Below, piece after piece: positions 56,812-64,000 of a DNA stretch of 64,000 nt. The DNA comes from Curtobacterium sp. GC_Cur_3 (GTDB taxonomy: Bacteria; Actinomycetota; Actinomycetes; Actinomycetales; Microbacteriaceae), in assembly GCF_026544205.1 (NCBI RefSeq), contig NZ_JALNUI010000022.1, forward strand, positions 1 through 64,000, read 5' to 3'. The notes under the pieces are model-generated. The model saw only the letters and a list, made by a program, of their open reading frames with translations. It had not been told where the DNA came from and made no database searches. The first letter of the stretch is position 1. Every line of letters starts with the position of its first letter. A program made the position numbers and the translations under genes.

Positions 56812-58191
56812 GTGACGAACACCTGGCCCCTGGCGCGCGGCACCGTTCCCGAGCGCGAGGTCTTCGCCTTCGCCACCGCGGTGCTCGCCACGCTGTTCGC
56901 CGGGGACGCCCTCCCGAACATGCTCACGTGGTACGGCGCCGCCGTGGTCTGGGCGCTCGAGGGTGCGTGGGGCGTCGCGATCGTCGTCCGCGCCCGACCC
57001 ACCATCCGACGGACCCCGCGGTCGCTGTGGGTCTTCCTGGCCTGGTGCCTGGTCTCGGTGGCGTGGTCGCACTGGCGCTTCGCCACGATCGCGAGCCTCG
57101 TCGCCCAGGTCCTCTGCGCCCTCGTCGCGTTCGCGATCGCGTCCGGGCTGACCTGGCGCCGGCTGCTCGACGCGATGAGCCTGGCGTTCCGGTCGGTGCT
57201 CGGCCTCTCCCTGCTGTTCGAGGCGGTCGTGGCGGTCGTCGTGCGGCACCCCATCGCGCCGATCTGGACCCACTACGGCGACCGGAAGATCCCGGACGCG
57301 TTCTACTTCTCCCGCGCCGAGCTGTTCACGGGTGGCCGCATCCAGGGGCTGCCGGGCAACGCCAACCTCCTCGCGATGGTCGCCCTGCTGGCCGCGATCG
57401 CCGTCGCCCTACAGCTCGCCGAGGGCCGGATCCGACGCAACAGCGGGATCGGCTGGCTCGTCGTCGCCGCCGTCGTGTTCCTGCTGACCCGCTCCTCGAC
57501 CGTCGTGGTCGCGGCCGCGGTCGTCGCCCTCGCGCTCCTCGCCGCCCTGGTCGTCCGCCGGGTGCCGACCGAGCGCCGGACGCCCAGGTACCTCGCGATC
57601 GCCGGCATCGCCGTCGTCGTCGTGGTCGTCGGGGTCCTGTCCCGCGGTGTCCTGGCCGGGCTCCTCGGCAAGAGCGCGGACTTCACGGGTCGCGGGGCGA
57701 TCTGGCAGGCCGTCCTCGGGCAGGTGCACGAGCACCCCGTCCTCGGCCTCGGCTGGATCGGGTACTGGTGGCCGAGCATCCACGAGCTCGCGGACCTCGC
57801 TCCGCGCAACGGCGTCACCTACCTGCAGGCGCACGACGCGTACCTCGACGTGTGGATGCAGACGGGCATCATCGGGCTGGTCCTGTTCGCCGTGTACGTG
57901 CTGACGACGCTGAACCGCTCGTGGTCCTGCGCCACCCGGATCGGCTACGACGCCAGCCTGCAGCCACGCCGTTTCGACCCGGTGTCGCTCCTGCCGCTCC
58001 TCGTCGTCGTGGCGCTCCTGGTGCAGTCGGTCGCGGAGTCACGGCTGCTCTACCAGGGCAACTGGGTGCTGTTCGCCCTGATCGCGGTCAAGTCGCGCAT
58101 CGTGCTGGTCGGCGAGGAGCCGGTGTCGGTCGGCGACGGCCCCCGCACACCCCTGGCGAAGCGCGAGTTCCGGCAGCGCGCTCGCCGCTGA
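56812..58191 (+). CDS. O-antigen ligase/polymerase-like membrane protein 1
   Basis: A 459-residue protein with about 11 membrane segments and a large extracytoplasmic loop near 300-350. The Wzy_C/WaaL signature is visible: FTGRGAIWQAVLGQVHEHPVLGLGWIGYWW, followed by YLQAHDAYLDVWMQTGIIGLVLF with the conserved histidine. Earlier, GLPGNANLLAMVALLAAI corresponds to the preceding conserved helix. Such proteins polymerise or ligate lipid-linked glycans outside the membrane. Another homologue is encoded at 59705, with only a moderately similar sequence, so the two probably act on different steps or substrates. Confidence 0.87.
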   Translation: MTNTWPLARGTVPEREVFAFATAVLATLFAGDALPNMLTWYGAAVVWALEGAWGVAIVVRARPTIRRTPRSLWVFLAWCLVSVAWSHWRFATIASLVAQVLCALVAFAIASGLTWRRLLDAMSLAFRSVLGLSLLFEAVVAVVVRHPIAPIWTHYGDRKIPDAFYFSRAELFTGGRIQGLPGNANLLAMVALLAAIAVALQLAEGRIRRNSGIGWLVVAAVVFLLTRSSTVVVAAAVVALALLAALVVRRVPTERRTPRYLAIAGIAVVVVVVGVLSRGVLAGLLGKSADFTGRGAIWQAVLGQVHEHPVLGLGWIGYWWPSIHELADLAPRNGVTYLQAHDAYLDVWMQTGIIGLVLFAVYVLTTLNRSWSCATRIGYDASLQPRRFDPVSLLPLLVVVALLVQSVAESRLLYQGNWVLFALIAVKSRIVLVGEEPVSVGDGPRTPLAKREFRQRARR

Positions 58192-58215
58192 CTCCGGACT
58201 GCTGGGCCTGCCGGC

Positions 58216-59610
58216 TCAGTGACGCCCGCTCGACCGGTCGGCCTGCAGCACGAGGGTGCACGGCACGCTGGCTGCCCACGGGACCGAGCGGACGAGCACC
58301 GACGCCGGGTGGTCGCCGGCACGGCAGGACGCCGCGGCCCGCAGGACCTGTGGCTGCCACTCCGGGCCGCCGTCGCGCGTCGTCGGGCCGGGACCGGCGG
58401 CACCGACCCAGGTCGTGACCAGGGCGGCGACCACGACCCAGCCGACGGCCGCGCGGACGACGCGGGCCGGGCCTCCCGACCGGGTCACCGGCACCGGGGC
58501 GGACGTGGGCCGGGCCGCGCGGCGCTCCGGGTCCACCAGCGTGGCCGCGGCGACCACGACGGCCATCGTGAGGAGCAGGCCTGCGGCGGCGGCGTACCGC
58601 GACGGTGTCTGGGCCTCCAGCTGCGCGGGGGTGGCCGTCGTCCACCGCTCGTCCGCCGACGCGTTCGCGACCAGCGCCGCGGCCCAGACCACGGCGGACC
58701 CGACCGGCAGCGCGACGAGCAGCACGCGCGTCCGCCACGAGCCCTGGAGCGCCGCCACCACGAGCACGGCCAGCAGTACGACGGCCGGGACGACCAGGAC
58801 AGCCCAGCCGTGGGCGACCACGGCACGGCCCACGGAACCGAGGTGCGACGTCCCGAGTCCACCCACCACGCTGAACAGGTACCCGGCGGCGACGTCGGCG
58901 ACGCCCGGGTCCCCGGGGCGGGAGGCCCGGGCGGTCACGAGCGCCGTCACGACCTGCGCGGCTCCCCCGGCGAGCGCCGCCACCGCCATCGGCAGCGCAC
59001 GGCGCGCTGCACGGCGGTCGCCGTCGCGCGGCCACCAGGCCACGAGCAGCAGCGGGAGGAAGAGCACGGTCTGCACCTCGGTGCAGGTCACGAGCACCGC
59101 GGCGGCGGCGGCAGCGGCGGCGCCCCACCGGGTGCGCGGGCGGAGCGTGAAGAGCCAGGGCGACAGCACCAGCGCGAAGGTGTGCAGGTTGGCGGCGTTC
59201 CCGGTGACCTCCCACGGTGCGCTCGGCAGCAGCACCGGGACGGCGGCGAGCACCAGCCGGAGCGGCCACGGGCGGACGACGTCGCGCGCGAGCACGAACA
59301 CCGCGGCGCAGACCACGCCGGCCAGCGCGCAGCAGAGCGAGGAGACGGCAAGCGCGTAGCGGTCGATCGGCAGGGCGAACGCGGCGTCGACCACGAGTCG
59401 GGGCACGAGGTGCAGGTACCCGGCGTACGGGTGGAACAGGCTGCCGACGGGGCCGAGCGCCAGGTGCTCGCGGAAGAACAGGCCGGTGTCCTCGGCCCAG
59501 CCGGTGCCGCGGGCGACGGGCCCCAGGCGGACCCACGCGGTCGCCGTCGCGGCCAGCGCGATCGCGATGACACCGAGGACGGTGCGGAGCCTCGTCGTCG
59601 TCCGTGTCAT
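58216..59610 (-). CDS. Multi-pass membrane protein, GT-C-like, unknown function
   Basis: A 464-residue protein with about 10 hydrophobic segments. The first extracytoplasmic loop carries acidic and aromatic residues (GWAEDTGLFFREHLALG, then LFHPYAGYLHLVPRLV), as in lipid-sugar dependent GT-C glycosyltransferases. The last 70 residues are a small outer domain with two cysteines (RAAASCRAGD and ASVPCTLVLQ) and a conserved tryptophan. It is clearly paralogous to the partial gene at 63158-64000. It lies antisense to, and between, the two ligase-like genes. A TATCGT box lies nine bases before the ATG. I do not recognise a named family. Confidence 0.75.
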   Translation of the reverse strand: MTRTTTRLRTVLGVIAIALAATATAWVRLGPVARGTGWAEDTGLFFREHLALGPVGSLFHPYAGYLHLVPRLVVDAAFALPIDRYALAVSSLCCALAGVVCAAVFVLARDVVRPWPLRLVLAAVPVLLPSAPWEVTGNAANLHTFALVLSPWLFTLRPRTRWGAAAAAAAAVLVTCTEVQTVLFLPLLLVAWWPRDGDRRAARRALPMAVAALAGGAAQVVTALVTARASRPGDPGVADVAAGYLFSVVGGLGTSHLGSVGRAVVAHGWAVLVVPAVVLLAVLVVAALQGSWRTRVLLVALPVGSAVVWAAALVANASADERWTTATPAQLEAQTPSRYAAAAGLLLTMAVVVAAATLVDPERRAARPTSAPVPVTRSGGPARVVRAAVGWVVVAALVTTWVGAAGPGPTTRDGGPEWQPQVLRAAASCRAGDHPASVLVRSVPWAASVPCTLVLQADRSSGRH

Positions 59611-59692
59611 AGCGGATCGACGATAGTGGAGACATCGCGCTCCGCGATGTCGACGCACCGGCACCGCGGGGCGGTCGACCGGCCGCGTGGTC

Positions 59693-59698
59693 CAAGAT
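59693..59698 (+). promoter_or_regulatory. -10-like CAAGAT, second ligase-like gene
   Basis: CAAGAT is six bases before the GTG at 59705, and overlaps the coding frame if the earlier GTG at 59687 were used. It therefore favours the later start. Confidence 0.35.
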
Positions 59699-59704
59699 GG
59701 TCGG

Positions 59705-61018
59705 GTGACGGACGGCAGGGTGACCAGGCGCGCGCTCGCGCGGCGGTACCTGTCCGCCTGGATCGGGTTCTCGGCCGGAGGGCGGTTCAGTCAGGCGCTC
59801 GCGACCGTGATGCTGCTCTTCGCGTTCGGCGAGCCGACGGTGCGGGCGCTCGTCGGAGCGGCCGGCACCTGGGCGGTCCTGGTGACCCTCGTCGTCCTGG
59901 GCGGTCTCAGCCTGCTCGGGCAGCGCTACCGCATCGAGTGGCACGGCGTGCTGCCGCTCTCCCTGCTGGCGTTCGTCGGGTACTGCGCGCTGAGCGTGCT
60001 GTGGAGCGAGTACTCGTGGGTCGCCCTGCGCGGCTTCGTGGCCACCGTCGGGTTCATCGGGCTCGGGCTGTACCTGGCACTCGGCCGTGACCTCGTGCAG
60101 GTGATCCGTGCCGCCGGTGACGCCTTCCGCATCCTCCTCGTCGTGGCCCTCGGGCTCGAGGTCCTGTCCGGGCTGGTGCTCGACGTCCCCATCCCCGGCT
60201 TCGGCATCCGCGGTGACATCGCGTACGGCGGTCCGATCCAGGGCATCGGCGGCACGCGCAACTTCATGGGCTTCGTCGCCGCGGTGGCCCTGGTGACCTT
60301 CGTCGTCGAGTTCCTCACCCGGTCGGTGACGATGTGGCGGGCCATCGGGTCGACCGCGTTGGCCGTCATCGCGCTCATGCTCGTGCAGTCCCCCATCACC
60401 GGGCTCGCGATGATCGCCCTCGCCGTCACCGCCCTGGCGCTCTGGGCCCTCCGACACGCGCGGCCGCGCACCCGGCCGGTGGTGAACGGTGTGCTCGGGG
60501 TCTTCGTCGTGGCCGTCGGGGTGGTGGCCGTGCTGGCGCGGCACCGGATCCTCGCCGAGATCGGCGCCGCCGGCGGGAGCGCGACCCGCCTGACGCTCTG
60601 GTCGCAGATCCAGGTGCTCATCCAGCAGCACCCGATCCAGGGCTGGGGATGGGTCGGCACCTGGCCGACGGAGCAGGTCCTGCCGTTCGCCGTCTTCGTC
60701 GACTCGTCCGGCGCGCGGTTCACCTCGGGCCTGAACGCGTTCATCGACGCGTGGCTGCAGATCGGCCTGGCCGGTGCGCTCCTGCTGCTCGCCGCCGCGC
60801 TCCTGGCCTTCGCACGCGCCTGGGTCACCGCGACGACGTTCCCGGGCGTCGCCTACGTCTGGCCGGCCGCCGTGCTCGTGCTGCTCGCGGTCACCAGCGC
60901 CGCGGAGAGCTACCTGCTCTCCGGGGCCGGTCTGATGGTGTTCACCACGGTGCTCGTGGTCGCCGCCCGACGCCGGTCGTGGCGTCGCCACCTGCCGCGC
61001 GCCGAGCACCCGGCCTGA
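59705..61018 (+). CDS. O-antigen ligase/polymerase-like membrane protein 2
   Basis: A 437-residue protein with about 11 hydrophobic segments. The ligase signature is seen in GGIGGTRNFMGFVAAVALVTFV and LTLWSQIQVLIQQHPIQGWGWVGTWP, then LNAFIDAWLQIGLAGALLLL; the usual histidine of the AHN or AHD motif is replaced by asparagine (SGLNAFID). Start choice: GTG at 59705, with the CAAGAT box six bases upstream. Five bases separate its stop from the GT87-like gene, so the two are co-transcribed. Confidence 0.85.
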   Translation: MTDGRVTRRALARRYLSAWIGFSAGGRFSQALATVMLLFAFGEPTVRALVGAAGTWAVLVTLVVLGGLSLLGQRYRIEWHGVLPLSLLAFVGYCALSVLWSEYSWVALRGFVATVGFIGLGLYLALGRDLVQVIRAAGDAFRILLVVALGLEVLSGLVLDVPIPGFGIRGDIAYGGPIQGIGGTRNFMGFVAAVALVTFVVEFLTRSVTMWRAIGSTALAVIALMLVQSPITGLAMIALAVTALALWALRHARPRTRPVVNGVLGVFVVAVGVVAVLARHRILAEIGAAGGSATRLTLWSQIQVLIQQHPIQGWGWVGTWPTEQVLPFAVFVDSSGARFTSGLNAFIDAWLQIGLAGALLLLAAALLAFARAWVTATTFPGVAYVWPAAVLVLLAVTSAAESYLLSGAGLMVFTTVLVVAARRRSWRRHLPRAEHPA

Positions 61019-61023
61019 CCCCG

Positions 61024-62367
61024 ATGGACCGCTACGGTGTCGTGGTGCACCCCCGAACGCTCGAGCGCGTCGCCATGTGCGTCGTGGCCGCCGTCTTCAC
61101 GGCCCTCAACGTCCTGATGAAGCTGCCGTGCACGGTGCCGGGTCCCGCCGACCTGCCGCGCGGCGCCTTCGTGTCGCAGTACGGGTGCTGGTCCGACGTC
61201 GCCGCGCTCTGGAACACCCGGGGGCTCGTCGAGCACGTGTTCCCGTACGTCCACGGGTCCGAGCTCGGCCACGGCACCGTCGAGTACCCGACCCTCACCG
61301 GGGTCTGGGTGTGGCTGACCGCGCTGCCCGTGGACACCGCGCGCGGGTTCCTCCTCGTCACCGGGGTCGTCGCCGGCGTGCTCGCCGTGGTGGTCACGCT
61401 GCTGCTCGTCCGCGTCGCCGGTCGACGCGCGTGGGTCTGGGCCGCGACGCCGCCGCTCGCGCTGTACGCCGCGTTCAACTGGGACCTGCTCGCCGTCGCG
61501 TGCACGGTCGTCGGACTGGTCGTGGTGCTCCGCGCACCGAGCACGTGGTCGCCCCTGGTCCGCTTCGCCGTCGCCGGGGCGGCGTTCGGCCTCGGCGGCG
61601 CGTTCAAGCTCTACCCGCTGATGTTCCTGGCGCCCCTCGCCATCGCGGCGCTGCTCGACCGGGACGCCCCGCTCGGCGCCCGGGTCCGTCGCACCGGAGC
61701 CGCCCTGGGCACCGGGGTCGGCGTGGTCCTCGCCGCCAACCTGCCGTTCGTGCTGGTCAACGTCGAGGGGTGGCTGTCGGTCTTCCGGTTCCAGGCCGCG
61801 CGACCGATCGGTCCGTCCACGCTGTCGATCTGGTACTACGGGCTGCTGCCCAGGTCGGCGGACCTCGACGGGCCGTTCCAGCAGACGATGGGCACGATGG
61901 CCACGGCAGCCACCGCCGTCGGCATCCTCGCCGTGCTCGTGGTGACGGTCGTGCTCGCGCTCCGTCGCGGGACCACGCCGTGGCTGCAGTCCGCCGCGGC
62001 GCTGCTCGCCGTCTACATGGTGTGCAACAAGGTCGCGTCGCCGCAGTACGTGCTGTGGCTGCTGCCGTTCCTCGTCGTGCTGCGGGTCGGCGGGTGGTGG
62101 ATCGGCGCGTACCTGGTGGCCGACCTGTGCGCCGTCGTCGGGTTCTTCCGCAACACCTACGCCACGGCGCTCGGGGCCGGAACACAGACGTGGGCGTTCC
62201 AGGCGATGACCGTGGGCATCTGGGGGCGGGCGGCACTGCTCGTGGCCTTCGTGGTGCTGTTCTTCCGCACGCCGGTGGTGGTGGCGGGGGCAGCGCTCAG
62301 CGAAGGCGAGCGCGAAGCCGAGCCGGACCCGGTGCTGGAGCCGTCGTCGACGTCACCCGCGCCCTGA
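61024..62367 (+). CDS. GT87/DUF2029-like mannosyltransferase
   Basis: A 447-residue GT-C type membrane protein with about 11 helices. Early features are the outer loop with QYGCWSDVAALWNTRGLVEHVFPYVHGS and GHGTVEYPTLTGVWVWL (catalytic acidic residues of GT87 lie in this region). FNWDLLAVA, GGAFKLYPLMFLAPLAIAAL and VCNKVASPQYVLWLLPF are characteristic of DUF2029/GT87 proteins such as mycobacterial PimE-like mannosyltransferases, which use polyprenyl-phosphate mannose. The neighbouring Ppm synthase, whose stop lies only two bases away on the other strand, would provide that donor. Confidence 0.88.
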   Translation: MDRYGVVVHPRTLERVAMCVVAAVFTALNVLMKLPCTVPGPADLPRGAFVSQYGCWSDVAALWNTRGLVEHVFPYVHGSELGHGTVEYPTLTGVWVWLTALPVDTARGFLLVTGVVAGVLAVVVTLLLVRVAGRRAWVWAATPPLALYAAFNWDLLAVACTVVGLVVVLRAPSTWSPLVRFAVAGAAFGLGGAFKLYPLMFLAPLAIAALLDRDAPLGARVRRTGAALGTGVGVVLAANLPFVLVNVEGWLSVFRFQAARPIGPSTLSIWYYGLLPRSADLDGPFQQTMGTMATAATAVGILAVLVVTVVLALRRGTTPWLQSAAALLAVYMVCNKVASPQYVLWLLPFLVVLRVGGWWIGAYLVADLCAVVGFFRNTYATALGAGTQTWAFQAMTVGIWGRAALLVAFVVLFFRTPVVVAGAALSEGEREAEPDPVLEPSSTSPAP

Positions 62368-62369
62368 CC

Positions 62370-63122
62370 TCACCGGCGCCGGGTGAACCGACGCTGCAGC
62401 CCCCACTGCGTGGTGCGGAGCATCGCCTCGACGACGATGGCCTGGCTCATCTTCGAGACGCCCCGCACACGGTCGCGGAACTCGATGGGGACCTCGACGA
62501 TCGTCCCGCCGAGGTCGTGCACCCGCAGCGTCATGTCGACCTGGAAGCAGTACCCCTTCGAGTCGACCGAGTCCAGGTCCATCCGCGCGATCGCCTCGGC
62601 GCGGTAGACCCGGAAGCCGGCGGTGATGTCGTGCACGTCGAGGCCGAGCACGACCCGGGCGTAGGCGTTGCCGCCGCGGCTGAGGAGCTCGCGGCGCTTC
62701 GGCCAGTCCACGACCGAGCCACCCGGGACCCAGCGCGACCCGATGGCGAGCAGCACGTCGTCCGCGGGGTCGGCACCGGCGACGGCCTCGATCATCGCGG
62801 GCAGCCGGTCGGCCGGGTGCGACCCGTCGGCGTCCATCTCGATGAGCAGGTCGAACTGCCGCTCGAGCCCCCACCGGAACCCCGCCACGTAGGCCGTGCC
62901 GAGCCCGAGCTTGCCCGCACGACGGAGCAGGTGCACGCGCTCGTCCTCCGCGGCCATCGCCGCGACGATGTCCCCCGTGCCGTCGGGGCTGCCGTCGTCC
63001 ACCACGAGCACGTGCGCAGCGGGCACCACGTCGAGGACCCGTCCGACGATCTCGTGGACGTTCTCGGCCTCGTCGTAGGTGGGGACGATGACGAGCGAGC
63101 GTGGTGCTGGGGTCTGGTGCAT
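62370..63122 (-). CDS. ppm1: Polyprenol monophosphomannose synthase
   Basis: A 250-residue GT2 enzyme that transfers mannose from GDP-mannose to polyprenyl phosphate on the cytoplasmic face. Visible: SLVIVPTYDEAENVHEIV at the N-terminus, VVDDGSPDGTGDIV, the metal-binding DxD in LLIEMDADGSHPADRLP, and GSRWVPGGSVVDWPKRRELLSRGGN with the following DITAGFRVYRAEA and GYCFQVDMTLRV. It lacks the N-acyltransferase (Lnt) domain fused in M. tuberculosis Ppm1 and has no membrane helix. The GC-poor initiator region has GAGAGAA upstream. It follows the partial gene at 63158 by 35 bases on the same strand. Confidence 0.93.
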   Translation of the reverse strand: MHQTPAPRSLVIVPTYDEAENVHEIVGRVLDVVPAAHVLVVDDGSPDGTGDIVAAMAAEDERVHLLRRAGKLGLGTAYVAGFRWGLERQFDLLIEMDADGSHPADRLPAMIEAVAGADPADDVLLAIGSRWVPGGSVVDWPKRRELLSRGGNAYARVVLGLDVHDITAGFRVYRAEAIARMDLDSVDSKGYCFQVDMTLRVHDLGGTIVEVPIEFRDRVRGVSKMSQAIVVEAMLRTTQWGLQRRFTRRR

Positions 63123-63157
63123 GGTTCTCTCTGCAGGGGATCGGTCGGCGCTGGTGC

Positions 63158-64000
63158 TCAGCGCGGGTCGGTCGGGAAGGTGTCGTCCTGGATCGTCGAG
63201 CACGCCAGGGTCACGCCCCACCCCCATGGTGCTTGTTCGAGCCGGGAGTCCGCTGCTCCGCCGTCGCAGTCGCGCTCGCCGTGCCGGAACTCGGCGCTCC
63301 AGGTGGGCGCCCCGGACCGCGCAACATCGGACGGTGCTGCGCGCAGGGCGAGGCCGCCGCAGACACCGATCAGGACGACCGCGGCCACGATCGTCGTCAC
63401 GGTGCGGCCGACGCGGACCAGGCGTTCCGCGGCGAGCACGACCAGCCCGATGAGGAACATCGACGCGGGTGCGGCGTACCGGACGTAGCCGGTCTGCCCG
63501 AGGAACGTGATGCCGTGCTCGGAGAAGTCGATGAGCGGCGTCGGGTTCAGGACGACGCCGGCGGCCCAGACGAGCGGGGACCCGACCAGGAGCGCGATGG
63601 TCAGTGCGCGGAGCCGTCCGAGTCCGTCCCCGCGGCGCCAGCGCCCGACGAGCACGACGGCCGCGGCGGCCACGAACACGAGCGCGAGCACGACGGCGAG
63701 CCCGAAGCCGACCTGCGCGAGCCGGACCGCGGCCGAGCTGGCCTTCGGGTAGAGCGTGCTGAGCACGGGCTCGAGGAACCACCCCGTGACGACGTCGGAC
63801 GGGTCCTGGTGCATGGGGGTCCGGACGCGGGACGAGCTGAGGACCGACAGCAGCTGCAGTCCGAGGCCGAGCAGGAGCGCGCCGCCGATCGGCCAGGCCC
63901 GCCGGTTCCGCCATGCCAGGACGAGCACGAGCATCGGGACGAAGTAGACGGCCTGGATCTCGCTGACCGCGACGACGAACGCGATGACCGCGGGGGCCAC
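63158..64000 (-). CDS. Partial multi-pass membrane protein, paralogue of 58216-59610
   Basis: At least 280 residues; the N-terminus lies beyond the window edge. The visible part starts inside a membrane helix and holds about seven hydrophobic segments, then an outer C-terminal domain with two cysteines (GERDCDGGA and VTLACSTIQ) and WSAEF and PWGWGV motifs. Alignment by eye with the protein at 58216-59610 is continuous: SEIQAVYF / TEVQTVLF, then DPSDVVTGWFLEPVLS / GVADVAAGYLFSVVG, then a shared helix GSPLVWAAGVVLNP / GSAVVWAAALVANA, then GYVRYAAPAS / PSRYAAAAG. It is probably in an operon with ppm1, which suggests a polyprenyl-phosphate sugar dependent glycosyltransferase or flippase-like role. 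Confidence 0.72.
   Translation of the reverse strand: MAPAVIAFVVAVSEIQAVYFVPMLVLVLAWRNRRAWPIGGALLLGLGLQLLSVLSSSRVRTPMHQDPSDVVTGWFLEPVLSTLYPKASSAAVRLAQVGFGLAVVLALVFVAAAAVVLVGRWRRGDGLGRLRALTIALLVGSPLVWAAGVVLNPTPLIDFSEHGITFLGQTGYVRYAAPASMFLIGLVVLAAERLVRVGRTVTTIVAAVVLIGVCGGLALRAAPSDVARSGAPTWSAEFRHGERDCDGGAADSRLEQAPWGWGVTLACSTIQDDTFPTDPR

Noticed and set aside
59687-59704. Upstream GTG start for the second ligase-like gene
   Set aside because: It would overlap the CAAGAT box and add only six residues; the GTG at 59705 has the standard spacing.
58088-61009. 973-codon open frame on the minus strand
   Set aside because: It overlaps both ligase-like genes and the membrane gene between them in another frame; the product has no hydrophobic helices and is Arg/Gly/Pro-rich.

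Overview
The window is chromosomal DNA of very high G+C content from an actinobacterium, most probably of the family Microbacteriaceae (a Curtobacterium-like organism is my best guess, an inference from gene content and order). Supporting signs are WhiB1 and WhiB2, MtrA/MtrB/LpqB, a PdtaS-type histidine kinase, an SCO4848-family protein, DUF3499/DUF5719 genes, many GTG starts, and many genes with a TANNNT -10 box 6-7 bases before the start codon and no Shine-Dalgarno sequence (leaderless transcription). There is no insertion sequence, CRISPR array or prophage.

Layout. (1) 0.3-12.6 kb, minus strand: branched-chain amino acid and serine synthesis in two blocks, serA-leuB-ilvE-FAH hydrolase and ilvD-ilvB-ilvN-ilvC, with mannitol-1-phosphate dehydrogenase and two small membrane proteins between them. 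(2) 12.8-21.5 kb: trehalose synthesis (otsA-otsB), a CorA-like channel, an SLC13/ArsB-type permease, a MscS channel and an amino acid permease; this part holds tandem and duplicated intergenic repeats. (3) 21.7-25.2 kb: an SCO4848 protein, an HTH regulator / ImmA-IrrE protease / MAB_1171c-like membrane protein triad next to tRNA-Lys(CTT), and peroxiredoxin Bcp. (4) 25.4-36.9 kb: whiB1, pdtaS, an Rv3235-like gene, secA, hpf, comF, lpqB, mtrB, mtrA, collinear in outline with Mycobacterium tuberculosis Rv3219-Rv3246c. (5) 37.0-44.7 kb: a MoxR/DUF58/DUF4129/DUF4350 operon with SpoIIM and RDD membrane proteins, like Rv3691-Rv3695. (6) 44.9-54.6 kb: sahH, DUF3499, an Rv3259-like protein, DUF5719, a giant membrane glycosyltransferase, whiB2, galE, manA. 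(7) 54.7-64.0 kb: a surface-glycan cluster with an acyltransferase-SGNH protein, two O-antigen-ligase-like proteins, a GT87-like mannosyltransferase, polyprenol-phosphate mannose synthase, and two paralogous multi-pass proteins of unknown function, the second cut by the window edge.

How it fits together. The left third makes valine, leucine, isoleucine and serine. The centre is a conserved actinobacterial envelope and secretion core: MtrAB-LpqB senses the wall, SecA exports, and MoxR-DUF58 probably assembles or remodels envelope complexes. The right third supplies UDP-galactose (GalE), mannose phosphates (ManA) and lipid-linked mannose (Ppm) to membrane glycosyltransferases and polymerases or ligases that would build a cell-surface polysaccharide.

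The most unusual content is between genes: four kinds of repeated palindromes, a duplicated segment of about 168 bp, and a 20-bp iteron array directly upstream of the sahH -10 box.
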